From NCBI RefSeq assembly GCF_017744155.1, contig NZ_JAGHQT010000002.1, positions 372,001-436,000 of the forward strand: 64,000 bases of DNA. The letters are read 5' to 3'. Positions 1-8,915 of this stretch are shown in pieces. The notes under the pieces are model-generated. The model saw only the letters and a list, made by a program, of their open reading frames with translations. It had not been told where the DNA came from and did not search any database. Each line of letters opens with the position of its first letter. The stretch's first letter is position 1. Position numbers and translations under genes: made by a program. Source of the stretch: Endozoicomonas sp. G2_1 (lineage in GTDB: Bacteria > Pseudomonadota > Gammaproteobacteria > Enterobacterales > Alteromonadaceae).

Positions 1-334
1 TGGGTCATTGGGCTAAGCAATGAGCAAAAGCCAAATATGATTAAGAAAGGCAAACGTTTAATAACTATATCCTTGTTAACCAAGAAAAAACTTCATTACA
101 ACAAACGGCGAAAAAACACTAACTAGATCAACCGAATCAACAAACAAGACAATGTCTTGTCAACTACTATTGTTCTACATTCGCTTGTTAATAAACAAAT
201 GCATTAAACGCAATCTAACATATCGCTAAAACCTACTATTATTTATATCAGTAAGTATTAGAAATTTCCATCTAAGTGCTTATGATATTACAGATTCTTA
301 CTATTTTCTCGAGTTATAACTCAAATTATTTCTA
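1..334. other. AT-rich intergenic region, no gene seen
   Basis: No reading frame with coding character was found. The stretch lies downstream of the minus-strand porin gene and continues off the window edge. The only structure noticed is an 8-bp inverted repeat around a single base at 144-160 (arms ACAAGACA and TGTCTTGT), which could be an operator or chance. Confidence 0.4.
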
Positions 335-1552
335 CTAGAACCAATAGATCAATTGAGCAGCAGAAATTTGCCAAAATTCACTATCATTGAGTTCAACATT
401 CGGCGCCACCACGGGCGTTAAACGAGCCGTGCCCTGTACCCAGTGTTGCTCTATTTGTAGTCTTAAATTATCTAAAACATCAAAAGTAAGCCCGATGGTA
501 GCATCATGTTGATAACCGAAGTATGCTGGAATACGGCCGCCAGACAATGCGACGATTTGCGAGCCATCTTTGTCATCTTTGTTGCCAAAATATCTCTCGT
601 AACGCGCTAAAAAGCGCAGCCTATCACTAATATGATACCTTGCTTGTACAAAGCCACCTTGCCCTTTGACATCAATAACAAAATTTGACGAGAAGAAACC
701 TTCTTGATTCAAACGCTCCTGGATGAGTTCTGAACTAAACTCCCAGTTTTCACCTTGGTAGATGGCGTTAACCATCAAACGCTGAACGACTAGCCAGCCA
801 TCTACAAAAATATCTTGCTGTTCAGACAAATAGGTAAATTTACTATCGAGGCCAACAACACCAAAACGCCAATTTGACAAACTGGGCTGCCAATAAAAAC
901 TGGCTTGCCGGTCATCATCGTGTTCAAGCTCTCCTTGTGCAAATTCTCCGAGTAAGGTCATCACTTGCTTACTTGATAGCTCAGTGGGTCCGGAGCTCAC
1001 GCTAAAATCAAACTCGCCGAGTTTTTCATCGCTGTAACTTACGTTCATTGCCGCGCCATCACCGCCAATGGCAGTATCGCGAAAGCCATCAAAGTATATG
1101 GACTGCGGTAACACAATACTCGGGCGATCAACCGGCACATCGCGAATACTAGAATACAGCCAATGGTTATTTTTAATTCGTCCTAAATAAAAATTAACCT
1201 GCCAATCAAGGTTGTTAAATGCCGTCCAATCAAGTAATAAATAATCGAGCTTAACCCCTTCACTCAATCGATTGCCGCCATTGATGTAAGCGAGTTGCCC
1301 AGTTGCTCTTAGCGTAGGTGTTAGTTGGTAGCTAGCATTGACACCGACTTCGGTAAGCTCAGTTGATAAATCACCGTCATTATTGACAAAATCACTGTCT
1401 GAACTTTGAATTAAACCTTGAGCAATAAAGCCATGCCAATCAAAATTTTTGTTAGCATTGCTCATTGGGCTATATAAAGCCAAAGTAGAAAACAGCGCTA
1501 GTAGCTGCCTACAGGTATGAGTTCTTCCCTTATTTATGAACGTTAACAACAT
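335..1552 (-). CDS. Outer-membrane porin-like beta-barrel protein
   Basis: A predicted outer-membrane barrel of about 405 residues. An N-terminal signal peptide ends near the PMSNA/NKNF junction, and the mature part alternates hydrophobic and polar residues with many aromatic-capped strands, ending in a terminal Phe (QLIYWF) as expected for BAM-assembled barrels. The family is not named with confidence; it looks like the porins found next to small PstS-like proteins. I chose the ATG at 1552 because AAGGA sits 8 bases upstream; an in-frame ATG at 1561 and a TTG at 1582 are alternatives. The gene overlaps the end of the upstream PstS-like gene by 23 bases, so the two are probably co-transcribed and translationally coupled. 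Substrate unknown. Confidence 0.7.
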   Translation of the reverse strand: MLLTFINKGRTHTCRQLLALFSTLALYSPMSNANKNFDWHGFIAQGLIQSSDSDFVNNDGDLSTELTEVGVNASYQLTPTLRATGQLAYINGGNRLSEGVKLDYLLLDWTAFNNLDWQVNFYLGRIKNNHWLYSSIRDVPVDRPSIVLPQSIYFDGFRDTAIGGDGAAMNVSYSDEKLGEFDFSVSSGPTELSSKQVMTLLGEFAQGELEHDDDRQASFYWQPSLSNWRFGVVGLDSKFTYLSEQQDIFVDGWLVVQRLMVNAIYQGENWEFSSELIQERLNQEGFFSSNFVIDVKGQGGFVQARYHISDRLRFLARYERYFGNKDDKDGSQIVALSGGRIPAYFGYQHDATIGLTFDVLDNLRLQIEQHWVQGTARLTPVVAPNVELNDSEFWQISAAQLIYWF

Positions 1553-1955
1553 TGACTGCATCCTTAATTTCCATGTTATCAATATAACCTATCGCACCTT
1601 CTGTGCTACTCACTGCCTCGAGTAGCTGCGCCTGGGTATCAACAATAATAGGTTTTTTACCTGTGCCTGAAAAAACAAGCTTATTCCATACTCTATCGAG
1701 CTGATAAGGGAATATCTTTAATGTTTTTTTACTAAATACTTGATGAGTGGGATGTGATCTTGGCAACGCATAAACAGTAATAGGTTGGCCGTTAGGCCAA
1801 ACCGACTGACGCATTGAATATATTCGCCGAAGCTGCGTCGTAGTGAGTGAATCAAGTTTCATACTGCTATTGATGATCACCTGTACCGCCGCACTGGCAT
1901 GAGTGTGAGTGATGCTAAACAGCATACAGATCGCTAAGATAAGTACCTTAACCAT
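1530..1955 (-). CDS. Small PstS-like periplasmic substrate-binding protein
   Basis: A 141-residue secreted protein with a signal peptide cleaved near HASA/AVQV. The rest resembles the first lobe of phosphate-binding PstS-like proteins: VIINSSMKLDSLT at the start, then RRIYSMRQSVWPNGQPI (the typical F/Y-x-G/R-K-x3-W-x-dG-x-I pattern) and the later EGAIGYID turn. It is much shorter than transport PstS (about 300 residues) and has no ABC permease or ATPase beside it, so a real phosphate transporter is unlikely. AGAGG upstream supports the start. It heads an operon with the porin-like gene, and a Fur-box-like site lies 35-53 bases before its start, which points to metal or iron regulation rather than phosphate control. 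Confidence 0.7.
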   Translation of the reverse strand: MVKVLILAICMLFSITHTHASAAVQVIINSSMKLDSLTTTQLRRIYSMRQSVWPNGQPITVYALPRSHPTHQVFSKKTLKIFPYQLDRVWNKLVFSGTGKKPIIVDTQAQLLEAVSSTEGAIGYIDNMEIKDAVNVVNVHK

Positions 1956-1989
1956 CTAGCGCCTCTGTATTAGGGTTTGCAAGAAATAC

Positions 1990-2008
1990 TACTATCATTA
2001 TCATTTTA
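1990..2008 (-). promoter_or_regulatory. Fur-box-like site before PstS-like/porin pair
   Basis: Read on the minus strand this 19-mer contains AATGATAAT followed by GAT, matching 13 of 19 positions of the classical Fur consensus. It is placed where it could cover the promoter of the minus-strand pair. The rest of the 341-base gap between 1955 and 2297 shows no gene. Confidence 0.5.
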
Positions 2009-2296
2009 CTTGCAGCCTGTGATAAACCTTTTTGAAAGCACGCGAAGTTTTGCGTTGTTTTTCTTTTTTGTTATGCATTTACAACACAATAACAAGTGTC
2101 ATTATTTTTTACAACATCCCCAAAAAAATGGTCAAAAATAAACCTTGCAGCTGATTAGACCAGTATTTTGCTGCGAAATACTGCGAAAAAGCTATAATCT
2201 GTAGGAATATTGATAAAACTTAATTTTTCTTTTGATTTTTGCTTGTTGTATGTAAACATGAAGAAAAAACAATAGATAGAAACATTTTTACCGAAG

Positions 2297-2761
2297 ATGA
2301 CTGCAAAATATAAGATTTTAGTTCTAAATGGTCCAAACCTAAACATGCTAGGCAAGCGTGAACCAGCGCTTTACGGCAGCCAAACGCTCGCCGATATTAT
2401 CGACGACTTGACCAAAATTAGTGCAACACTTTCAGTTGAACTCAGTCACTTTCAATCAAATTCTGAAGCTGATTTGATTAACGCGATTCACCAAGCACAT
2501 CAACAAATTGATTTTATCATTATCAATCCAGCAGCATTTACTCATACCAGTGTTGCTTTGAGAGATGCTCTGTTATCAGTGAGCATTCCTTTTATTGAAG
2601 TTCACTTGTCTAATGTTCACGCCCGTGAGCCATTTAGACAACACTCTTATTTATCAGATGTCGCCAAAGGCGTTATCTGTGGTTTAGGTGCTCAAGGTTA
2701 TCAATTTGCCTTGACCGCTGCAGTAAACCAATTAACAACTAACAGTTGCCAAAGCAACTAA
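2297..2761 (+). CDS. aroQ: 3-dehydroquinate dehydratase, type II
   Basis: Cytoplasmic enzyme of the shikimate pathway that dehydrates 3-dehydroquinate to 3-dehydroshikimate. At 154 residues it has the usual type II length. Hallmarks are the [20 protein letters not shown] start (catalytic Tyr in the lid loop), [16 protein letters not shown], the [18 protein letters not shown] block and the [20 protein letters not shown] block with the catalytic His. It lies 27 bases before accB in the aroQ-accB-accC order common in gammaproteobacteria. Confidence 0.96.
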   Translation: MTAKYKILVLNGPNLNMLGKREPALYGSQTLADIIDDLTKISATLSVELSHFQSNSEADLINAIHQAHQQIDFIIINPAAFTHTSVALRDALLSVSIPFIEVHLSNVHAREPFRQHSYLSDVAKGVICGLGAQGYQFALTAAVNQLTTNSCQSN

Positions 2762-2788
2762 ACTAATAAACAAAGTTAAGGTGTTCCA

Positions 2789-3238
2789 ATGGATATTCGC
2801 AAAATTAAAAAACTGATCGAATTGGTAGAAGAGTCAGGTATCAATGAATTAGAAATTGCTGAAGGTGAAGAGTCTGTTCGCATCAGCCGTGGTGGTGCCG
2901 TAGTAACTGCGCCAGCTGCTCCAGTAGTTCAAGCAATCCCTGCTGCTGCGCCAGCAGCACCTGTGGCAAGCGCTCCAGCAGAAGCAGCGGCACCTGCATT
3001 ATCAGGTCATATTGTTCGCTCACCTATGGTTGGTACTTTCTATTCAGCAGCTTCACCAGATGCACCAGCATTTGTTGAAGTAGGTCAACACGTTAACGCC
3101 GGTGACACTTTGTGTATCGTTGAAGCAATGAAAATGATGAACCAAATCGAAGCTGACAAGTCGGGTGTTATCAAAGAAATTCTAGCGAAAAACGAAGACG
3201 CTATTGAATTTGACCAACCGCTATTCGTCATTGAATAA
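2789..3238 (+). CDS. accB: Biotin carboxyl carrier protein of acetyl-CoA carboxylase
   Basis: Carries biotin between biotin carboxylase (AccC) and carboxyltransferase (AccA/AccD) in the first step of fatty acid synthesis. It has 149 residues: an N-terminal [17 protein letters not shown] region, an Ala/Pro-rich flexible linker (about residues 37-70), and a biotinyl domain with the EAMKM motif in which Lys115 is the biotinylated residue. The C-terminus ends [10 protein letters not shown], as in E. coli AccB. AAGG precedes the ATG, and accC follows after 24 bases. Confidence 0.98.
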   Translation: MDIRKIKKLIELVEESGINELEIAEGEESVRISRGGAVVTAPAAPVVQAIPAAAPAAPVASAPAEAAAPALSGHIVRSPMVGTFYSAASPDAPAFVEVGQHVNAGDTLCIVEAMKMMNQIEADKSGVIKEILAKNEDAIEFDQPLFVIE

Positions 3239-3262
3239 GCCCAACTAAGTAAGGGTAATTCC

Positions 3263-4609
3263 ATGTTAGAAAAAGTCGTTATCGCTAACCGAGGAGAAAT
3301 TGCACTACGCATACTGCGCGCGTGTAAAGAGCTCGGTATAAAAACAGTCGCAGTGCACTCAACTGCCGATAAAAACCTTAAACACGTATTGCTAGCAGAT
3401 GAAACCATCTGTATTGGTAAGCCACCAGCAACAGAAAGTTATTTGGATATTCCAAGCATTTTAACGGCTGCCGAAGTAACCAATGCCGTTGCTATTCACC
3501 CTGGCTACGGCTTTTTAGCCGAAAATGCCGATTTCGCTGAGCAAGTTGAACAATCTGGCTTTACTTTTATCGGTCCAAAAGCTGATAGCATCCGCATCAT
3601 GGGTGACAAAGTTGCCGCAATTCAAGCAATGAAGTCTGCCGGTGTACCTTGTGTACCGGGTTCAGACGGGCCATTAACTGACGATGCCGAAGTCAACCTA
3701 GCACACGGTAAGCGTATTGGTTACCCTGTCATCATCAAGGCATCAGGTGGCGGCGGTGGTCGAGGTATGCGCGTTGTTCGCGAAGAGTCAGAGCTTATTG
3801 AAGCGATTCAATTAACCAAAGCTGAAGCTCGCTCAGCATTCAACAACGACATGGTTTACATGGAGAAATTCCTTGAAAACCCTCGTCATGTTGAAATTCA
3901 AGTAATCGCTGATGGCCAAGGTAATGCTATTCACTTAGGTGAGCGTGACTGTTCAATGCAACGTCGTCACCAAAAAGTTGTTGAAGAAGCTCCGGCTCCA
4001 GGTATTACACCAGAAATGCGCGCCAAAATTGGTGAGCGCTGTTGTAATGCTTGTATCGAGATTGACTATCGCGGTGCAGGTACCTTTGAATTCTTGTACG
4101 AAAATGGCGAGTTCTATTTCATTGAAATGAATACTCGTATTCAAGTTGAGCACCCGGTTACCGAAATGATCACCGGTGTTGACTTAATCAAAGAGCAATT
4201 GCGCGTTGCTGCTGGTCAGCCATTGTCTTACACCCAAGACGATATCAAAATTAATGGCCATGCTATCGAGTGTCGTATTAATGCCGAAGATCCACGTACC
4301 TTTATCCCTTCACCGGGTAAAATTACTCGTTTCCATCCGCCGGGTGGCATGGGTGTGCGCTGGGATTCTCACATATACGCTGATTATTCAGTACCGCCTT
4401 ATTACGATTCAATGGTTGGTAAACTGATCTCATACGGTGATAACCGCGATGTCGCTATTGCGCGTATGCGTAACGCACTTAACGAATTAGTGGTTGATGG
4501 TATTAAGACCAACATCGCACTACACAAAGATATTTTATCTGACCAAGGTTTTGTTAACGGTGGTGCCAACATTCACTACCTAGAGAAAAAACTTGCTGAA
4601 GAAGAATAA
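3263..4609 (+). CDS. accC: Biotin carboxylase subunit of acetyl-CoA carboxylase
   Basis: ATP-dependent carboxylation of the biotin on AccB. At 448 residues it has normal length. The N-terminal domain starts [17 protein letters not shown]; the ATP-grasp domain shows the glycine-rich loop [14 protein letters not shown] (about residues 160-173) and the catalytic [14 protein letters not shown] segment near residues 287-300 (metal-binding Glu and Asn, bicarbonate/biotin Arg). The C-terminal domain contains ECRINAEDP and [13 protein letters not shown] strong intrinsic terminator begins 32 bases after the stop, closing the aroQ-accB-accC operon. Confidence 0.98.
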   Translation: MLEKVVIANRGEIALRILRACKELGIKTVAVHSTADKNLKHVLLADETICIGKPPATESYLDIPSILTAAEVTNAVAIHPGYGFLAENADFAEQVEQSGFTFIGPKADSIRIMGDKVAAIQAMKSAGVPCVPGSDGPLTDDAEVNLAHGKRIGYPVIIKASGGGGGRGMRVVREESELIEAIQLTKAEARSAFNNDMVYMEKFLENPRHVEIQVIADGQGNAIHLGERDCSMQRRHQKVVEEAPAPGITPEMRAKIGERCCNACIEIDYRGAGTFEFLYENGEFYFIEMNTRIQVEHPVTEMITGVDLIKEQLRVAAGQPLSYTQDDIKINGHAIECRINAEDPRTFIPSPGKITRFHPPGGMGVRWDSHIYADYSVPPYYDSMVGKLISYGDNRDVAIARMRNALNELVVDGIKTNIALHKDILSDQGFVNGGANIHYLEKKLAEEE

Positions 4610-4640
4610 GACAATATTCGTTAATTAAGCGAAAACCACT

Positions 4641-4679
4641 AAGCCTAGTTTAATTTTATTAAACTAGGCTTTTTTATTT
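4641..4679 (+). terminator. Rho-independent terminator after accC
   Basis: A 13-14 bp stem (AAGCCTAGTTTAA with its complement) around a short T-rich loop is followed by a run of T residues. Confidence 0.9.
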
Positions 4680-4867
4680 GAGATAGTGCAAAAAACCCGC
4701 ATTCATAGCCGAAAGTTATAGTTAACTTAATCACTGTCAATGGCTATTGATAACATTTTCGCCATAATCAAATAACAATTTATCAAATGTCGGCGAACTT
4801 TCTGGTTGTTTGAACAACTAAATACAAAGTAAAAAACGACGACATAACAATAAAAAAAGGTATAAAA

Positions 4868-6184
4868 ATGAGCGAGATGACATTTCAAAATGGCTATGGT
4901 GACAGGGAGATTGCAGTGGCAGCCGCCAATGCACCACTAGTAAAAACTGCTATTGCGAAAGGTTTGTTAACCGAAGAGAAGCCCGTTGTTGGCTTTATTG
5001 ATATTGCTGGTGTTCGACAAACCGTTGCCTCGTTGAAACAAGCCTTTCCCGACCACTTTGAGCATCACTTTGCAGTAAAAGCAAACGGTATGTCGTCGGT
5101 ATTAAAGCTATTGCGCGAAAATGGTATGCGCGCAGAAACGGCTAGCCCGGGTGAGCTAAAGCAAGCACTTGGCGCAGGCTTTACCGGTAGCGAAATCGTC
5201 TTTGACGAACCAGCCAAAACCTTACACGCGATGAAAGAAGTTGTTGCCATTGGCGCAACGCTACACGTTGACAACTTTGAAGAAATGGCGCGCGTAAAAG
5301 AATTGCTCGCCGACGGTTACGACGGTGAAGTTGGTTACCGAATCAACCCACAAGTGGGTAGCGGTAAAATTAAAGCAATGAGTACTGCCGGCCAACACTC
5401 AAAGTTTGGTGTACCACTTGAAGATGAAGGTAATCGCGAACGTATTATTCAAGATTACTTAGCCAATCCTTGGATGCGCACGGTGCACACTCACGTTGGT
5501 TCTCAAGGTTGTCCGTTTGAGTTAATCGCTGAAGGTATAAATAAAATTATTGCACTGGCAAAAGAAGTCAATGAGCGTGCAGGTGAACAACGCATCGTAT
5601 CAGTCGATATGGGTGGTGGTTTACGCGTTAACTTTGAAACAGAAGAAATTACTCCAACGTTCGCCGACTACGCTGAATTTTTGAAAGAAAATGTACCAGA
5701 TTTATTCACTGGCGAATTCCGTGTTAAAACTGAATTTGGCCGTGCGGTAATGGCGAAAAACGGTGCCATTTTAGCCCGTATTGAATATGCTAAAAACAGC
5801 GGCGGACGTCATATTGCCACTAGTCACGCCGGTGCTCAAATAGCAGCTCGTACCATCTTTATGCCCGAGTCTTGGCCACTAAGACTGTCAGCATTCGATG
5901 CTGATGGTAACCACAAAACGTCAGACGTTATTGAACAAGACGTCGCTGGCCCGTGTTGTTTCGCTGGTGATGTCATCGCGCATCAACGTCAATTGCCAAA
6001 ATTGAACAGCGGTGACTGTGTTGTTATTCACGACACTGGCGCTTACTATTTCTCTAACCCGTTTTTCTACAACTCACTACCAGCATCGGCTGTTTACGGC
6101 TATGAAGAAAAAGACGGTACTCTCGAGTTAGAAGAATATCGCGCCCAACAAACGCTTGAATCAATGATGGCGTTAATCGGCTAA
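4868..6184 (+). CDS. Fold-type III PLP decarboxylase (DAP/Orn/Arg decarboxylase 2 family)
   Basis: A 438-residue pyridoxal-phosphate enzyme of the alanine racemase fold. The PLP lysine lies in HFAVKAN (about residue 72); the barrel continues with AETASPGELKQAL, KFGVPLED, HVGSQG, VDMGGGL and KTEFGRAVM. The C-terminal domain carries PCCFAGDVI, equivalent to the C-x-S-G-D segment that supplies the catalytic Cys in diaminopimelate decarboxylases, and the HDTGAYYFSNPFFYNS segment. Family members are often annotated as LysA, but the sequence departs from canonical LysA (CFAGD rather than CESGD, divergent N-terminus), so the substrate amino acid is left open. The gene stands alone between terminators. 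An AAAAAAGG stretch before the ATG is the likely ribosome binding site. Confidence 0.8.
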   Translation: MSEMTFQNGYGDREIAVAAANAPLVKTAIAKGLLTEEKPVVGFIDIAGVRQTVASLKQAFPDHFEHHFAVKANGMSSVLKLLRENGMRAETASPGELKQALGAGFTGSEIVFDEPAKTLHAMKEVVAIGATLHVDNFEEMARVKELLADGYDGEVGYRINPQVGSGKIKAMSTAGQHSKFGVPLEDEGNRERIIQDYLANPWMRTVHTHVGSQGCPFELIAEGINKIIALAKEVNERAGEQRIVSVDMGGGLRVNFETEEITPTFADYAEFLKENVPDLFTGEFRVKTEFGRAVMAKNGAILARIEYAKNSGGRHIATSHAGAQIAARTIFMPESWPLRLSAFDADGNHKTSDVIEQDVAGPCCFAGDVIAHQRQLPKLNSGDCVVIHDTGAYYFSNPFFYNSLPASAVYGYEEKDGTLELEEYRAQQTLESMMALIG

Positions 6185-6204
6185 ATTAATCTTGGTTAAA
6201 CATT

Positions 6205-6312
6205 GTCGCCACACGTTAATGTGATAGTATAACATTAACGAATCACATTGAGGTGGCGTACTGTTCACCCCACATACCAAAAAGGTGAATCAGCTAACTG
6301 ATTCACCTTTTT
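6205..6312 (+). promoter_or_regulatory. Structured leader upstream of ggt
   Basis: The region between the decarboxylase stop and ggt contains a 9-bp perfect inverted repeat (CGTTAATGT at 6214-6222 with ACATTAACG at 6232-6240) nested in a 6-bp outer pair (CGCCAC at 6207-6212 with GTGGCG at 6253-6258), followed by a terminator hairpin at 6279-6312. The layout resembles a 5-prime attenuator or riboswitch, but it matches no class I recognise. Confidence 0.4.
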
Positions 6313-6318
6313 ATTTTA
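6279..6318 (+). terminator. Intrinsic terminator directly before ggt
   Basis: A perfect 15-bp stem (6279-6293 with 6298-6312) around the loop CTAA, then TTATTTT. It could end the decarboxylase transcript, but it finishes only 28 bases before the ggt ATG, so it may also act as an attenuator in the ggt leader. Confidence 0.85.
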
Positions 6319-6340
6319 TGCTCACAATAGGTTTTATCCA

Positions 6341-8110
6341 ATGAAAAAAAATCTCTTAAAAACACTATTGAACAAATCGATACTAGGCTCAGCGCTTGCT
6401 GTCACCTTAATCAGCGCACCACTACAATTGCAAGCAGCGAGTCATGTTAACGAAAGCAACGCCATTATTCGTTACAACACCATTCATCACCCAGTGATTG
6501 GTGAAGGCGGTATGGTGTCAAGTCAGCGTATGCTGGCTAGCCAAGTAGGTGCAGAGATCCTACGTCAAGGTGGCAACGCCATCGACGCAGCAGTAGCAAC
6601 AGGTATTGCCCTTGCAGTGACCTTGCCACGTGCCGGTAACTTAGGCGGTGGTGGTTTTATGTTGGTTTATTTAGCCGAACAAGACAAGACCGTTGCCATC
6701 GACTACCGTGAGATGGCGCCAGCTGCCGCTCATCGCGATATGTTTTTAGATAAGAACGGCGATGTTGATAACCAAAAAGCTCGCTTTAGCCACGCATCTT
6801 CAGGTGTTCCAGGCACAGTGGCGGGCTTATCTCACGCGCTTAAAAAGTACGGCACTATGAGTTGGCAAGACGTGGTAAAACCGTCAATTAAGCTAGCTGA
6901 GCAAGGTATTTTAGTTTCTTACGACCTGGCTGAAAATTTAAAAAGTCGTCACAAGTGGTTAACGGCAAATCAAGCTACTGCCAATGCTTATTACAAAGCT
7001 AAGGGCGTACCTTACGAGCCGGGTGAAGTATTAGTGCAGCCCGACTTAGCATGGAGCTTGAAGCAACTTGCGAAAAACGGTCCTCAAGCATTCTACCGTG
7101 GTGAAATCGCGAAAAAGATTGCTGCTGATATGAAAAAGCACGGTGGCTTAATCACGCTGAAAGACTTAGCTAACTACAAGGTTGCTGAACGCGAAGCGGT
7201 CACGACAAACTATCGCGGTTACGAGGTAGTTTCAATGCCACCGACTAGTTCTGGCGGTGTTCACGTAGCACAAATGCTCAATATTTTGGAACACTTCCCA
7301 CTGGCAAAAATGGGTTACGGCAGCGCCGACAGTATTCAAGCGATTACTGAAGCGATGAAGCTTGCCTATGCTGACCGCAGTGAATATCTCGGCGATCCAG
7401 ATCACTTCGAGGTACCAATTAAAGGCCTAACCAGTAAAGCCTATGCAAAAGAGCTTGCTGACAAAATATCTCTAAGCAAAGCGACGCCATCAACAGCGAT
7501 TAAGCCGGGCAACCCAGCACCTTATGAGAGCCCAGACACGACTCACTTTTCGGTGATGGATGCCCAAGGTAACGCAGTATCCAATACTTACACGTTAAAT
7601 TTTTCATACGGCTCAGGCATTGTGATTCCAGGTACTGGCATCTTAATGAACAACGAAATGGATGACTTTTCATCAAAGCCAGGTGTTCCTAACGGTTTTG
7701 GTTTAATTGGCGGCGAAGCCAACGCCATTCAACCGACTAAACGTCCATTGAGTTCAATGACGCCAACCATGATTTTCAAAGATGATCGTCCTTTTGTTAT
7801 TACCGGTAGCCCAGGTGGCAGCCGCATTATTACGACCGTTTTACAAGTGCTGATCAACGTTATGGACCACGATATGAATATCGCTCAAGCCGTTCACGCG
7901 CCGCGTATTCACCATCAATGGTTACCTGACCAACTTGAACTTGAGCCGGGCTTTAGCCCAGACACAATCAAGTTGTTAAAAGCTAAAGGTCAAAACGTCA
8001 AAGATGGCCGTACCATGGGTAGCGTACAATCAATTATGTATAAAGATGGTAAGTTCTTCGGTGTATCAGACCCAAGACGTCCAGATGCTGGCACCGTCGC
8101 GGTAAAATAG
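6341..8110 (+). CDS. ggt: Gamma-glutamyltransferase (glutathione hydrolase), periplasmic
   Basis: Transfers or hydrolyses the gamma-glutamyl group of glutathione and related peptides in the periplasm. The 589-residue proenzyme has a signal peptide ending near LQLQA/ASH, the large subunit with GGNAIDAAVATG and LPRAGNLGGGGFMLVY, and an autocleavage site at Asp399-Thr400: Thr400 in DTTHFSV becomes the N-terminal nucleophile of a small subunit of about 190 residues. The small subunit shows NTYTLNFSYGSG and the oxyanion-loop SPGGSRI. Length and order match E. coli Ggt (580 residues). The start is the ATG at 6341. A structured leader lies upstream and a terminator downstream, so it is monocistronic. 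Confidence 0.96.
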   Translation: MKKNLLKTLLNKSILGSALAVTLISAPLQLQAASHVNESNAIIRYNTIHHPVIGEGGMVSSQRMLASQVGAEILRQGGNAIDAAVATGIALAVTLPRAGNLGGGGFMLVYLAEQDKTVAIDYREMAPAAAHRDMFLDKNGDVDNQKARFSHASSGVPGTVAGLSHALKKYGTMSWQDVVKPSIKLAEQGILVSYDLAENLKSRHKWLTANQATANAYYKAKGVPYEPGEVLVQPDLAWSLKQLAKNGPQAFYRGEIAKKIAADMKKHGGLITLKDLANYKVAEREAVTTNYRGYEVVSMPPTSSGGVHVAQMLNILEHFPLAKMGYGSADSIQAITEAMKLAYADRSEYLGDPDHFEVPIKGLTSKAYAKELADKISLSKATPSTAIKPGNPAPYESPDTTHFSVMDAQGNAVSNTYTLNFSYGSGIVIPGTGILMNNEMDDFSSKPGVPNGFGLIGGEANAIQPTKRPLSSMTPTMIFKDDRPFVITGSPGGSRIITTVLQVLINVMDHDMNIAQAVHAPRIHHQWLPDQLELEPGFSPDTIKLLKAKGQNVKDGRTMGSVQSIMYKDGKFFGVSDPRRPDAGTVAVK

Positions 8111-8146
8111 TCTGCGTTTAATGCTAAAAATCTACTTATCCAACTT

Positions 8147-8176
8147 AAAGAGCGCACTCAACATGCGCTCTTTTTT
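8147..8176 (+). terminator. Terminator after ggt
   Basis: A 10-bp stem (AAAGAGCGCA with TGCGCTCTTT) around a 7-base loop, followed by a T run, lying between the convergent ggt and TonB-type genes. Confidence 0.88.
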
Positions 8177-8183
8177 ATTGCGC

Positions 8184-8915
8184 TTATTGCTGTAAAGAAA
8201 AATCAAACTCAACTTGATAGCGAGTCCCACTACTGGCGTTTTTAGACGCCTGATATTGCCACTGCTTTAACGCTTTTCGCGCTGCTATTTGCAATGGTTT
8301 ACGAGCACTAGTCGACTCAATCACGATATCTGTCACTTCACCGGTGCTATTAACTTGATAGCTAAACACCACTTTACCCTCAAGTTTTTTACTCAGAGAT
8401 TGCTGGTCATATTGGGGCAATACCTTGCGAATAAGGGTTGGTGCAGCACTGTCTTCAGACCAATGTACACGTGGAATATTGGCGCCGGCGATATCATTAG
8501 TCGACACTATAGTGTCAATAGGTTCACTGGTAACACTCTCGCTAGCCTCAGGCTTAATTAAGTTTGGCTGAGTTGGTAATGATGGCTGCGCAGGTAAATC
8601 GGGTAATGGCGGTACCACAGGCAAACTGTCTTGCTTAGTGACTCGATTTTGCTTAGCTGTTACTACTTGCATTTGGCTAACTCCAGCCTTCACGTCAGGT
8701 GCAACTGAAGGAGGCTTGGCTAAGTAACTCACTAACGCAAAAACACCAAACGATGCCGTAGTCGCACTGCCTAGCAAGGCCAGCGTTTTTAACCAGCCGC
8801 CATCTTTGGGTTTAGTCGGCGAGACTTGTTGCTCAAGTTGTGGCGTTGGCGCAACAATACTTTGCTTGCGCGCTTGATACAGCTTAGCTAACTGATCGTC
8901 GTGTTCAGCACTCAT
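8184..8915 (-). CDS. TonB-type protein with short anti-sigma-like N-terminus
   Basis: A 243-residue bitopic inner-membrane protein. A cytoplasmic segment of about 40 residues (DDQLAKLYQARKQS then PTPQLEQQV) precedes one membrane helix (about residues 42-65), a Pro-rich periplasmic spacer and a C-terminal TonB domain (about 150-243; RKVLPQYDQQ, GKVVFSYQVNSTGEVTDIVI, KALKQWQYQAS). The N-terminal segment is longer than in ordinary TonB, and the gene overlaps the stop of the ECF sigma gene by 4 bases (ATGA). Both facts suggest that the cytoplasmic tail may bind that sigma factor; this is inference. It could also simply energise a receptor. Confidence 0.75.
   Translation of the reverse strand: MSAEHDDQLAKLYQARKQSIVAPTPQLEQQVSPTKPKDGGWLKTLALLGSATTASFGVFALVSYLAKPPSVAPDVKAGVSQMQVVTAKQNRVTKQDSLPVVPPLPDLPAQPSLPTQPNLIKPEASESVTSEPIDTIVSTNDIAGANIPRVHWSEDSAAPTLIRKVLPQYDQQSLSKKLEGKVVFSYQVNSTGEVTDIVIESTSARKPLQIAARKALKQWQYQASKNASSGTRYQVEFDFSLQQ

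Noticed and set aside
1530-1955. Reading the PstS-like gene as part of a phosphate ABC transporter
   Set aside because: The protein is half the normal length and no pstC, pstA, pstB or phoU gene is near.
2155-2355. Minus-strand frame of 66 codons overlapping the aroQ start
   Set aside because: Low-complexity Phe/Lys-rich product in AT-rich promoter DNA, overlapping a certain gene; no family resemblance.
3085-3408. Frame of 107 codons antisense to accB and accC
   Set aside because: Sits entirely on two certain genes and has no independent signal.
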